A stretch of DNA of 64,000 nt, from positions 3,679,525-3,743,524 of the forward strand of contig CAIIXF020000004.1 in the NCBI GenBank assembly GCA_903813345.2, in the 5' to 3' direction. Positions 48,822 to 59,291 of the stretch are shown here, piece after piece (position 1 is the stretch's first letter; the number at the start of each line of letters is the position of its first letter). The DNA comes from Owenia fusiformis. Taxonomy: Eukaryota; Annelida; Polychaeta; Sabellida; Oweniidae. Both the position numbers and the translations under genes were made by a program. The notes under the pieces are model-generated. The model worked only from the letters and a program-made list of their open reading frames with translations. It was not told the origin of the DNA and did not search any database.

Positions 48822-50082
48822 GTGTGGAGAATTGATTAATTGAATGATCTTGTAAAATACCAAACATGTTTTGGCTGTTCGTTTATTTTAACTTAAAATT
48901 AGCAAAGTGTGTACCTATAAATGATTCCATGTGGCAGGAAGCCTCAGTTTCTTACTGACCTCTTCCCCCCCTCCCTCCGTATTCTCTACTCCCTTATCAT
49001 TCAGGGTGGACCAAAGCTGACCTTTTCTTTTTATCCCATCGAACAAAGTTCGGAGGGATATAGGGAACGCCTCCGTCCGTCCGTCCGTAGGTACGTTCGT
49101 CCGTCTGTCTGTCCGTTCGTCTGGGCAATAACTCAAATACTGTTGGCCCGATTTTGTTCATATTTTGTACACATATACCCTATGGGGGTAGAAGTTCTGC
49201 TTGAAAGCCGATTTTCAAAATGGCCACTCATTTCAAAATGGCGGCCATTTTAGTACCAAATTTACAGTAATTTAGGTGCAATATGTAAAACTGTAATAGC
49301 AATATGTTTTAGATGTGAAATATTATATAGGACATTAATAAAGCTAGAAATGTAGATATTAAAGAAGCACATGGCAGCCATCTTGAAAAATGGCGGCCTT
49401 TACTCGTTATTTTACGATTTTTGCTGTAACTCGAAAAGTAGTGGAGCGATTTTGTTCATATTTGGTATGTGAATACTATAAACATTGCACACTGTCTAAA
49501 GACACTTTTGGTATAAGGTGGCCATTTTGAAATTTTTTTTGAAAAATGGCCGCCATTTTAATGTATTTTATAATAATTCGAAAAGTAGTGAAGCGATTTT
49601 GTTCATATTTGGTATGTGAATACTGTAAGCATGGCACACTGTCTAATGACACTTTTGGTAGAAGGCGGCCATTTTAACGTATTTTACTATAACTCGAAAA
49701 GTAGTGGAGCGATTTTATTCATATTTGGTATGTGAATACTATAAGTATGGCAAATGGTCTAATGACACTTTTGGTAGAAGGTGGCCATTTTGAAAAATGC
49801 CTGCCATTTTTGCTATATACTTTGTTTGTAAAAATGCCATCCATGGCTGTTCGATGGGATTCGCTATGCTTTGGCGTTGCCGTTGTTCTGGTTTCTAGTT
49901 TTTCTTATCTAGGATGCTTATCGTTGAAATTTGCTCTTTATGCCCTGGACATACCATGAAATCAAATTTTGATTACGTTCAAAATATGTTTGACATTTTG
50001 CTTGATCAACATTTTAGTATATGTTCTGTATCCACCCATCTTCTTTCATGAAATTATTGTTCAAACTCACTATTGATTTTAG
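48822..50082 (+). other. Interval between exons 7 and 8
   Basis: 1,261 bp bounded by a GT donor and an AG acceptor. Most of it is one copy of dispersed repeat family A (49032-49893). I looked for a third TPR exon with phase 0 in and phase 1 out and saw none. Confidence 0.7.
49032..49893 (+). mobile_element. Repeat family A, copy 2 (TIR plus internal tandem units)
   Basis: The left end is TATCCCATCGAACAAAGTTC, then a CCGT/CTGT microsatellite, a GGGCAATAACTCAAATACTG block, then about three ~140-bp units built on ACTCGAAAAGTAGTGGAGCG and TTGTTCATATTTGGTATGTG with many ATGGC(G/C)GCCATTTT palindromes. The right end is TTCGATGGGATTCGCTATGC, then GGCGTTGCCGTTGTTCTGG. ATCCCATCGAA and TTCGATGGGAT at the two ends are inverted repeats. 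No transposase. Confidence 0.75.
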
Positions 50083-50255
50083 ACAATTACGAAGGGTCAT
50101 TGAAATATCTGAAAAAACAACTGCAGACGGAAACAGCCCTGATGTGCAAAGGGAAACCCCACAGCATAGATTGGGACAATATGCAAGACCATATCAAAGA
50201 TTCTCTTGATATGCTAAAACAAGATGGATGGATACAGTACAAAGCTAAATTCAGA
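50083..50255 (+). CDS. Exon 8: TPR helix B, probable alternative to exon 7
   Basis: It is 173 nt, phase 1 in, phase 0 out. It reads DNYEGSLKYLKKQL, then CKGKPHS, then MQDHIKDSLDML. Against exon 7 it shares Y, L, Q, E and the GK-x-HS turn in register, and I-K and L in the second half with a one-residue offset. Acceptor gattttag; donor AGA before gtaaga. Spliced after exon 6 it gives LFNQ-DNYEGSL, a proper TPR continuation, and it joins exon 9 in frame. The alternative is that a further exon of length 1 mod 3 lies between exons 7 and 8; none is visible in 48822-50082. Confidence 0.78.
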
Positions 50256-51917
50256 GTAAGATCCAATATATGATGTTATCATAATTTGTCTTCTATCAAG
50301 TCATTGGTACCCCCCCCCCCCCCCCCCATCCATATGTTTTTCATTCAAGCAGTCAATCTGTCCCCCCCCCCTTTATTATATTTTTTTAAGCATATTGCGC
50401 TTGAAACGCAAGCAGAGAATACCCCATCCTTTACACACACCCTCCATATACATCCTCAAGCAGTCCATCTGCCCCCCCCCCCACCCATAATATATCTCTC
50501 TAAGCAGATTATGGTTGAAATGATAGCAGAGAATACCCCAGATGCAGATTTTGTTTGAAATGATAGCAGAGAATACCCAATCCTTCACCCCCCCCCATCT
50601 GCCCCTTCCTTTTCAAAGATCTCCCCAAGCAGATTGACTTTGAAATAATAGCAGAGAACAGCCCATCCTTTACACCCCCCCCCCTTCCATGTAAAGAAAA
50701 AAGGAAAACCAATGACTTCACATTCAACAAAAAAAAGTAAGAAGAGAATTACAAGATAGTAAATAAAACATATGTAAATTCTACACTAATTATCCCACCG
50801 AACGAAGTTCGAAGGGGATACACTGTAGAGAAGCCGTCCGTCCGTTTGTCCGTGTGTCCGGGCGATAACTCCAATACCGGTTGACAGATTTGGTTCAAAT
50901 TTTATAGGCTTATGCCTTATGAGTGTAGGACCTCTGCTCAAGAAGGAATTTTCAATATGGCCGCTCAATTCAAAATGGCCACCATTTTTCGTAAAAAATG
51001 TAATCGTTGATAACTCAAATACAAGTTGATTTGGTTCAAATTTTATATGCTGATGCCTAGGGACAAAGGAGTTTCGCACAAAAGAGATTTTCAAGATGGC
51101 CGCTTAATTATCCCACCGAACAAAGTTCGAGGGGGATATAGAGAAGCCATCTGTCCGTCCGTTCGTTCGTCTGTATGTCCGGGCGATAACTCCAATACCG
51201 GTTGACGGATTTGGTTCAAATTTTATAGGCTTATGCCTTATGAGTGTAGGACCTCTGCTCGAGAAGGAATTTTTAATATGGCCGCTCAATTCAAAATGGC
51301 CACCATTTTTCGTAAAAAATGTAATCATTGATAACTCAAATACAAGTTGACGGATTTGGTTCAAATTTTATATGCTGATGCCTAGGGACAAAGGAGTTTC
51401 GCACTGAAAGAGATTTTCAAGATGGCCACTTAATTTCAAAATGGTGGCCATTTTTTGTAAAAATATGTAATCTTTGATAACTCAAATACCAGTGAACAGA
51501 ATTGGTTGAAATTTTATATGATTATTATGCCTAGGGACACAGTAGCTCTGTTCAAGAAATAATTTTCAAGATGGTGGCCAATTTTCGTAAAAAACGTAAT
51601 CTTTGATAACTTATATACCAGTGAACAGATTTGGTTCAAATTTTATATGATGATGCCTAGTCCACAATGCTATAAACTAACTTTGTGCTAAATTTTATGC
51701 TTCTATCACAAAGTGCACAAACATTTCAACATTTACACTAGCTATAATAAGCATAATATGTTTTGTTCGGTGAGATTTGCTACTCCGTGGAGTTGCTGTT
51801 TTTGTATCATAGAAAATAAATAGATGATCTTTTGATATCCTTAATTTATAAATATGGTAAACAAAAAGATGTTGGCAAAATTCTCCATAATTTCAAATAT
51901 ATGTATTTATTTGGCAG
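50256..51917 (+). other. Intron 8, with poly-C repeats and family B
   Basis: GT-AG intron of 1,662 bp. From 50300 to 50690 there are about four diverged ~100-bp units, each with a C run and AGCAGAGAATACCC. From 50791 to 51800 lies repeat family B. Confidence 0.78.
50791..51800 (+). mobile_element. Repeat family B, two overlapping copies
   Basis: The left end TATCCCACCGAACGAAGTTC occurs at 50791 and again at 51109; the first copy is cut short after about 318 bp. Each has a CCGT-type microsatellite, GGGCGATAACTCCAATACCG and tandem units with ATGGCCGC and AAAATGG(C/T)(C/G)GCCAT. The right end at 51755-51800 contains TTGTTCGGTGAGATTTGCTA and GGAGTTGCTGTTTTTG, matching the design of the family A right end. 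Confidence 0.72.
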
Positions 51918-52002
51918 CATGCTGAACAAGCTTTCATGGAACACAAGGACAGAGGAACATTGACAGAACAGCCTGAAGACCCCTTCTCATCATCAAGCTC
52001 TG
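51918..52002 (+). CDS. Exon 9: last helix and acidic/serine linker
   Basis: Codes for residues 896-923 in the 939-aa model: HAEQAFMEHKDRGTL, the last TPR-like helix, then TEQPEDPFSSSSS. Acceptor ttggcag, phase 0 in; donor TCTG before gtaaag, phase 1 out. It accepts exon 7 or exon 8 in frame. Confidence 0.75.
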
Positions 52003-52811
52003 GTAAAGGCCCCTTAGTTGAAATCAGTAAACCCTGTCTAAATTAATTTAAACCCTGTGTGGCCAACTGTGGTACAATAATTAATATTTAGAAACACAGG
52101 CCCGTAGCCAGGATTTGCCAAGGGGGGTTCAGTTTTCAAAAATTTCCCGGGGGGGTTCACATTTGACAATTTTGGCTCAAATATGGCTAAAATCACTGAG
52201 AAGTGCTCAAAATGGTGAAAAACTGCATGATTTTGAAAGAATTATTGGCCAGGGGAAGTTTGTCCGAACCCTGCGAACCCCCCCTGGCTACGGGCCTGAA
52301 ACACATACTGTATATATCTTTTTCAACTTGAAATTTTGGCGGGGTATTTGCCCCACCTGCCTCATGCCAAACCTTGCCCCTGGGTGAATAATACCACTCA
52401 TTGCATCATTTTGTCTTCCCACATCGTGCAAAACCCTAGTTTCATAAACATGAGTAGAATTTGACTTATTTATGCTAATTTTTAAGATAGTCTGAACAGA
52501 ATATTGAATGCATGGAATATTTGGATTAGGAAATCATATTAAAACTCAACTACATTAACTTTTATTCTCAGTCAATTACTGCACTTGTATGTATGCAAAA
52601 TGTATATGGTCGTAATAAAGAAATATATGTCTTCCAAAATGTCAGTGCAAATGTTATTTTTGTTGAATAATGTGGTATTGTTGTATCACGATTCATTACA
52701 TGTTCAAACAAATCCTGATGTAACATAGATAAAATAAAATATGTTGTAGATCATGATATTGCATTGATAAAATAAAATATATGGATTAAAAATAGAAATA
52801 AATGATTTCAG
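52003..52811 (+). other. Intron 9, with a 202-bp MITE
   Basis: GT-AG intron of 809 bp. Apart from the MITE at 52097-52298 it is AT-rich, with a short direct repeat around TAAAATATGTTG and TGATAAAATAAAATAT (52725-52790). Confidence 0.75.
52097..52298. mobile_element. 202-bp MITE, ends CAGGCCCGTAGCCAGG
   Basis: A perfect 16-bp terminal inverted repeat, CAGGCCCGTAGCCAGG, with the 5-bp direct repeat AAACA on both sides (52092-52096, 52299-52303). The interior has GATTTTGAAAGA and GGCCAGGGG. Related decayed sequences with the same interior lie near 20620-20790, 27990-28070 and 33540-33660. Confidence 0.85.
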
Positions 52812-52861
52812 ATGATGATCAGCCAAGTCCAAAGAAAAGAAAGGATTACTTTAGGTTCTAA
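52812..52861 (+). CDS. Exon 10: C-terminal tail with KKRK and stop
   Basis: Acceptor gatttcag; the phase 1 base from exon 9 completes GAT. It reads DDDQPSPKKRKDYFRF and stops at TAA 52859-52861. SSSSSDDD across the exon 9/10 junction is a run of casein kinase 2-type sites, and PKKRK resembles a short basic nuclear localisation signal. It is a short exon, so it is less certain than the others, but frame, splice site and composition agree. Confidence 0.68.
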
Positions 52862-52879
52862 ACTAATCAATGATAAATA

Positions 52880-53285
52880 TGTCATTGTGAACTTAACAAT
52901 ACAATGGTGTCAGCTAAAACGTATCACAATTGATGAAATCGTGTCAACTAAAATGTGCCATAGCTCATCGTACAGTCTGATGGTGTCAACTAAAATGCCA
53001 TAACTCATCATACAATCAGTTGATGTCAACGAAAATGTGCCATAACTCATCATACAGTCTGATGGTGTCAACTAAAATGTGACATAACTCATCATACAAT
53101 CAGTTGATGTCAACGAAAATGTGCCATAACTCATCATACACTCTGATGATGTCAATTAAAATGCCATAACTCAACATACAGTCTGATGGTGTCAACTAAA
53201 ATGTGACATAACTCATCATACAATCAGTTGATGTCAATGAAAATGTGCCATAACTCATCATACAGTCCGAATGTGTCTTAATGCA
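52880..53285 (+). repeat. Tandem repeat just after the STAND gene stop
   Basis: About seven units of 55-60 bp containing GTCAACTAAAATGTG(C/A)CATAACTCATCATAC, alternating between two types (GATGGTGTCAACTAAA and GTTGATGTCAACGAAA). If the transcript extends past the stop, this would form the start of the 3' UTR. Confidence 0.8.
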
Positions 53286-53310
53286 GCTGACAAAGATGTC
53301 ATCTATATTT

Positions 53311-54639
53311 ATCCCATCGAACGAAGTTCGAAGGGATATAGGGAACGCCTCCGTCCGTCCGTACGTACGTACGTACGTATGTCCGTCCGTCCGTCCGGGC
53401 AATAACTCAAATACCGTTGGCCCGATTTTGTTCATATTTTGTACACATGATATACCCTATGGGGGTAGAAGTTCTGCTCGAAAGCCGATTTTCAAAATGG
53501 CCGCTCATTTCAAAATGGCGGCCATTTTAGTGCCGAATTTACAGTAATTTAGGTGCAATATGTAAAACTGTAATAGCAATATGTTTTAGATGTAAAAAAA
53601 TAATATAGGACATTAATAAAGCTAGAAATGTAGATATTTAAGAAGCACATGGCAGCCATCTTGAAAAATGGCGGCCTTTACTCGTTATTTTACGATTTTA
53701 GCTGTAACTCGAAAAGTAGTAGAGCGATTTTGTTCATATTTGGTATGTGAATACTATAAACATTGCACACTGTCTAAAGACACTTTTGGTAGAATGCGGC
53801 TATTTTGAAAAATGGCCGCCATTTTGAAAAATGGCCACCATTTTAACGTATTTTACTATAACTCGAAAAGTAGTGGAGCGATTTTGTTCATATTTGGTAT
53901 GTGAATTCTATAAGCATGACACACTGTCCTATGACACTTTTGGTAGAAGGCGGCCATTTTGAAAAAAATTTTGAAAAATGGCCGCCATTTTAACGCATTT
54001 TACTATAACTCGAAAAGTAGTGAAGCGATTTTGTTCATATTTGGTATGTGAATACTATAGGCATGGCACACTGTCTAATGACATTTTGGTAGAAGGCGGC
54101 CATTTTTCAAAATGGCCACCATTTTAACGTATTTTACTATAACTCGAAAAGTAGTGGAACGATTTTGTTCATATTTGGTATCTGAATACTATAAGCATGA
54201 CACACTGTCCTATGACACTTTTGAAAGAAGGCGGCCATTTTGAAAAAAATTTGAAAAGGTCATTTTTCAAAATGGCCCCCATTTTAACGTATTTTACTAT
54301 TACTCGAAAAGTAGTGGAGCAATTTTGTTTATATTTGGTATGTAAATACTATAAGCACGGCACACTGTCTTATGGCATTTTTTGGTAGAAGGTGGCCATT
54401 TTGAAAAATGGCCCCCATTTTAACGTTTTTTACTATAACTTGAAAAGTAGTGGAGCGATTTTGTTCATATTTGGTGTATGAATACTATAAGCATGGCACA
54501 TGGTCTAATGACACTTTTGGTAGAAGGCGGCCATTTTGAAAAATGGCTGCCATTTTTGCTATATACTTTGTTTGTAAAAATGCCATCCATGGCTTTTCGA
54601 TGGGATTCGCTACGCTTTGGCGTTGCCGTTGTTCTGGTT
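53311..54639 (+). mobile_element. Repeat family A, copy 3
   Basis: Same ends and order as the copy at 49032: TATCCCATCGAACGAAGTTC, CCGT/ACGT microsatellite, GGGCAATAACTCAAATACCG, then about six ~145-bp units with AACTCGAAAAGTAGTGGAGC and repeated ATGGCCGCCATTTT, then TTTCGATGGGATTCGCTACG. The unit number is about twice that of copy 2. Confidence 0.78.
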
Positions 54640-56265
54640 AGTTATAACACAAGGCAGTGATATGAAGTCAATTTTCCCGATGACAGCTGAACTCTTCAGA
54701 CAATGATGTCAGCTAAACTGTATACATGACTTTGGTGATTAAAAGGGCACTAATGATGCCAATGATTTATCCTCTAAATATAGAATATATAAGGTAAATG
54801 CTTATAAAATCTCTGAAATTAAGGAAATGAGAATTATAGATATTTATAAATATTTATTGAATACTTGGAGGGTATTTTCTAAATATTTTCATGACGAATT
54901 CATACTTGGAGGATATCATCACAGATATGGGATATATTATATTTTTTTAACCATTTGACACATTTATATTTGTTTGCCATATATCCGAGATGCTAGATGA
55001 ATATTGTTTAATCCTAGGAATTTGCTTTAAAGGATGTAGTGCACTTTCCATTATGATTTCCCCATGAACAAAATGAATAATACCATGAAGAATACAATGT
55101 CACGTAACATTTTGGAAAATATTTAAGCGTTTGGACCCACATGGGATGAGGTTGAGGTCATTAAGTTCAACAAGGGTGTATTGACTTGACATTGAATGTG
55201 CTCCATTGACTTAACATTTGGATATCATCAGATTCCAATGGAGGCCATTAATACAAAAAATACACTATGGCCTGAATCGATTGCAAATTAAATAATTTCA
55301 CAATATGACACAAATGGTATATCACATCAGATGTGCAAATATGAAGTTTGCGATCAATTCAGGTCATACTTCAAATTAAAAGATTATACATTTTTTCATC
55401 ATTTCTTTCCTACAAAATGGCTATAGAAAAATGCTTCAAAAGTAAATTTTATACTTATGACATTGCCATACAACTTTGTAAATCCAAAGATTATACTGTT
55501 GATAACATATTTGGATAAGATGTAGGGATGTGTAGGATGCAAATGGATTTTTGGCATCTCTACACCTGTACACTTTATGATTGAATATTGGCCCTAAATA
55601 AGTGGCCCATTCATCAAAACAGTGCTGAATATAGGTCAACAAGATACTAGTGTACATATAAATGTTATCAAATATTCCGTTAAAAATCCCTGTCTGGTCA
55701 AAGTTAGCCATACACTAATCATATCATTGGACAATTCAAGGCCAATTAATCATGTTAAGATCATATGACCATTATCTGACAAAATGACACTGTCCTCAGG
55801 ACAGCATTGGATAAAACAGGACATGAGGGGGCAACCTTTTGAAAAGTAAGGACACAATGAACACCTTTGACCTGAAAATATAATTCCATATGGGTGTTCC
55901 ACTTTCATTTTACATAAAGTTAATAGTGGTCTCTTTTAGTGGCTTTTCCACTTATAGAGGTGTTCCGCTGAACAGATTTGTCTGTACATTGTTTTTACCC
56001 AGGGAGATATGCTGAGTACTAAAATAGTACTCATTTTGTTGTAAGTAGCAGTGTTCCCAACAATAAACACTGATTTATCTGATGACACCATGGATCTATC
56101 CAAATTTCTTTGATAATTACCAAATGAGGTATGGATTTTGAAAAGTATATTTTGTTACTGAAGTGTTACATTCCAACCAAAGTCTGTGATTGTTATTTCT
56201 TCTTTTACAGTTACATTTTTATATATTATTATATAACAAATAAAACAATTGTTTGTTTTAAACAC
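54640..56265. other. Intergenic stretch with nothing recognised
   Basis: AT-rich, with short open frames only and no repeat match within the window. Confidence 0.5.
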
Positions 56266-56810
56266 TTATTAACATAGTACTTTATTATAGATATATTTTT
56301 AGATAAATTATAGGTAATTCTAATGACAGCTATGTAAGATTGTAACATAATTAGAAATATTGTTTTATATACACATATAATAAAGTATATTTAGTTTAGA
56401 GTGCTTTTACAATTTATAAAAAGTTCATAAAATAAATATACAATTTAACATAGTACTTTATTATAGATATATTTTTAGATAAATTATAGGTAATTCTAAT
56501 GACAGCTATGTAAGATTGTAACATAATTAGAAATATTGTTTTATATACACATAATAAAGTATATTTAGTTTAGAGTGCTTTTACAATTTATAAAAAGTTC
56601 ATAAAATAAATATACAATTTAACATAGTACTTTATTATAGATATATTTTAGATAAATTATAGGTAATTCTAATGGCAGGTTATTAATATATATGTAAGAT
56701 TGTAACATAATTAGAAATATTGTTTTATATACACATAATAAAGTATATTTAGTTTAGAGTGCTTTTACAATTTATATAAAGTTAATAAAGTATATATACA
56801 ATTTTGAAAA
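56266..56810 (+). repeat. ~177-bp tandem repeat, three copies
   Basis: Units contain ACATAGTACTTTATTATAGA, GATTGTAACATAATTAGAAA and AATAAAGTATATTTAGTTTA, at about 95% identity. A partial relative lies at 61562-61620. Confidence 0.9.
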
Positions 56811-56989
56811 GTTTTCTACAAAGTTTATATAAAGGGGGCTTTGAATAAAAGGTTATCCTTGGGGAAAATATAAACTAGGTACATGTTCTGTATATTCAAT
56901 ATCAAACTCCAAAGGATGGATAAATATCCATCTTTATCCTATGCCAAGTAGAGTTTTAGGGAGATACGTTGGTAAGATATATCCCGTAT

Positions 56990-57400
56990 CCTGATTTTGA
57001 GGTTTCCATATCCAGAACCTCCATATCTCCCGCCATATCTCCCGCTTCGGTGCATAACTTCCTGCTTCGGTGCATATCTTCCTGCTTCCGGTAATTTCAC
57101 TGAAAACTACTTGGTATAGGATAAAGCAGTTATGTACGGTTGGTTTTGATATTGGGTTCATCCCTCGTGAGATATGCACATCTACCTACGGTCCCTCAGG
57201 TAGATATGCATATCTCCCTCTGGATAAACCCCATATCCAAAACCTCCCAGTACATAACTCTTATATATCTAAAGCCATTACAAAAGGGTTACTTTTGGGA
57301 GGTTTTGGATACAGGGTTAATCCCAAGGGAGATACACATATTTGCCGAGGGGTAAACCCTGTATCCAAAACCTTCCAGTACATAACATATCAAAGTCAAT
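56990..57400. repeat. Short repeats in both orientations, 3' of the zinc-finger gene
   Basis: ATATCCAAAACCTCCCAGTA recurs at 57230-57257 and, slightly changed, at 57360-57385; an inverted relative lies at 57290-57330. TATCTCCC-type units surround it. It would lie in or near the 3' UTR of the zinc-finger gene. Confidence 0.6.
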
Positions 57401-57419
57401 GTATTGCAGATTGAGAAGA

Positions 57420-58718
57420 TTAGTTGTTTCCACCTGTATGTTTTTTATAATGTTTCTCAAGATATGATAAATGTATGTATGTTTTTAAACAAATATCACA
57501 TTTGAGTTCCTTTCTAGTATGTATTGCATAATGTCTTTTTAATTCAGCATTTGTTACAAATGTTTTAGAACAAGAATCGCATTTGTGTTCCTTTTCTCCA
57601 GTGTGTCTTTTTAGATGCTGTTTGAGATCTCTTTTTTGTGCAAATGTTTTAAAACAAATATCACATTTGTAGTTTTTTTCTCCTGTATGTCTTTTCTGAT
57701 GTTCTTTGAGATTTGAACCATTTGTGAAAGAATTAAAGCAAATGTTGCATTTATAGTTCTTTTCTCTGGTATGCATATTATAATGTCTTTTCAGATTAGA
57801 ATTGGACAGATATGATTTGGGACAAATATTACAAATGTATTCCCTTTTCCGCATAGCAGAATGTGTTTTATAATGTCGTTTGAGATGAGAATTCAATAAA
57901 AATGATTTAGAACAAATATCACATTTGTGTTTCTTCTCTCCAGTATGAATTATATAATGCATTGTCAGCGTTCCCTTGACTAAAAATGTTTTTGAACAAA
58001 TATCACACTTGTAGCGTTCTGCTCCAGTATGGATCTTACGATGTTGTTGAAGATTTGCTTCTTGTGAAAATATTTTAAAACAAACATCACATTTGTATTC
58101 ATTTTCTCTGGTATGTATGTTATAATGTTGTTTGAGATCTCTACTTCGCGCAAATGCTTTAAAACATACATTACATTCGTAGTTTTTTTCTCCAGTATGT
58201 GTTTTATAATGTGCTTTGAGGTTGGAAGAATCTACAAATGCCTTAGAACAAACATCACATTTGTGGTTCCTTTCTCCAGCGTGTCTTTTCAGATGTAATT
58301 TCAATGATGAATTCTCTGAAAATGTTTTGGAACATATATCACATTTGTAGTCTTTTTCTCCTGTGTGTATTTTAAGATGTTTTTTTAAACCTACTTTCTC
58401 TGAAAACATCATCGCACACATATCACATTTATAATTTTTTTCTCCAGTATGGCTTTTGTAATGTCGCTTAAGCCTAAAACTCAAGGCAAATGTTTTAAAA
58501 CAAACCTCACATTTATAGTCTTTTTCTTCAGCATGTACCTTTACATGTATTTTGAGTTGATCCTTTCTTGCAAATGTTTTAGAACAAACATCACATTTGA
58601 AGTCCTTTACTCCAGTGTGTAATTTACAATGCATTTTCAGAGCACTTTTTCTTGGAAATGTTTTTGAACAAATGTCACATTTGAAGTATTTTTCTCCAGT
58701 ATCCATTTTCAATCTCAT
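57420..58718 (-). CDS. C2H2 zinc-finger protein, 15 tandem fingers
   Basis: 432 aa in one exon, stop TAA at 57420-57422. It consists almost entirely of 15 C2H2 fingers of the form C-x2-C-x12-H-x3-H (for example KCDICSKTF...LKRHYKTH), joined mostly by TGEK linkers. The linkers between fingers 10-11 and 14-15 are irregular. Such arrays bind DNA and act as nuclear transcriptional regulators; the target cannot be read here. There is no effector domain. The ATG at 58718 is preceded in frame by CAC and then TAG, and the same TAG would also work as a splice acceptor. HMRLKMDTGEK looks like the tail of a preceding finger and linker, so this may be the last exon of a longer gene. It is convergent with the STAND gene 4.6 kb away. 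Confidence 0.9.
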   Translation of the reverse strand: MRLKMDTGEKYFKCDICSKTFPRKSALKMHCKLHTGVKDFKCDVCSKTFARKDQLKIHVKVHAEEKDYKCEVCFKTFALSFRLKRHYKSHTGEKNYKCDMCAMMFSEKVGLKKHLKIHTGEKDYKCDICSKTFSENSSLKLHLKRHAGERNHKCDVCSKAFVDSSNLKAHYKTHTGEKNYECNVCFKAFARSRDLKQHYNIHTRENEYKCDVCFKIFSQEANLQQHRKIHTGAERYKCDICSKTFLVKGTLTMHYIIHTGEKKHKCDICSKSFLLNSHLKRHYKTHSAMRKREYICNICPKSYLSNSNLKRHYNMHTREKNYKCNICFNSFTNGSNLKEHQKRHTGEKNYKCDICFKTFAQKRDLKQHLKRHTGEKEHKCDSCSKTFVTNAELKRHYAIHTRKELKCDICLKTYIHLSYLEKHYKKHTGGNN

Positions 58719-59291
58719 GTGCTAATGTCTAAAAGTTGACTTCCTAAGTTGATGTCATACGTTTTACTGTTTTTCCTCTGTACATATTGTGCTGATATAT
58801 CATCCACCCACTACTTAACTTTAACTTGTTGATTTACAAAGCTATAACTTTTTTCTAAGTTTAAGTAACTATTGGTAATACAGTTCTGTCATTCAACTTT
58901 TGCTTCGGTCTCACATGGCTCTGAATTGCTACGTTCACTTATATTTATGCATATGTGCTGCCACGTATACTCAAGGGCGAACGTAATACCAGGAACGTTC
59001 GAAAATTGGCTTTCGGTTTTTTACCGCATCCGATTTGAATTAGCCAATAAACATACTAAGTTTGTTCCTTTTAGGACTTCACTAATTGTTAAGTCGTAAC
59101 TTTTAGATAAGTGCAATGCAAATATCAAATTATATAAACCCTGAGATAAACATGTACTCATATATGTACCTGTCATGAGATAACATATCACGTTTCCATA
59201 AAATATTATGCCTGGCTTGATCCTTTGCTTGCTTATCAATGGTTGATCGAAACACTATCCATCTGCCTCGCACTGTATGTTTTTACATTTA
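58719..59291. other. Region 5' of the zinc-finger gene
   Basis: No promoter element or upstream exon could be assigned. It is AT-rich. Confidence 0.4.

Larger units (their letters stand above)
9607..52861 (+). other. Gene span: DED-NB-ARC-TPR STAND ATPase, ten exons
   Basis: This entry ties the exon entries together. Exons: 9607-10273, 11318-11514, 36609-36747, 37446-38669, 43929-44125, 44576-44663, 48649-48821, 50083-50255, 51918-52002 and 52812-52861. Every chosen intron starts GT and ends AG, and phases match at every junction except exon 7 to exon 8. Skipping either 7 or 8 gives 940 codons, a 939-aa protein. Order of parts: death effector domain (about 11-92), NB-ARC ATPase (about 115-485), helical and TPR-like repeats (about 500-900), acidic tail with KKRK (931-934). 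In this family (Apaf-1, NLR-like STAND proteins) ligand sensing by the repeats opens the ATPase and exposes the death-fold domain for caspase-type signalling. An innate immune or apoptotic role is inferred. The 5' UTR, promoter and polyadenylation site were not identified. Confidence 0.85.

Noticed and set aside
48915-49253. Open frames with FPISLRT.FDGI-like peptides, also at 748-939 and 53196-53547
   Set aside because: They come from the ends and CCGT microsatellite of repeat family A in various frames, not from a gene.
50021-50209. 62-aa open frame overlapping exon 8 in another frame
   Set aside because: A shadow of exon 8; only the other frame continues the TPR and fits the splice phases.
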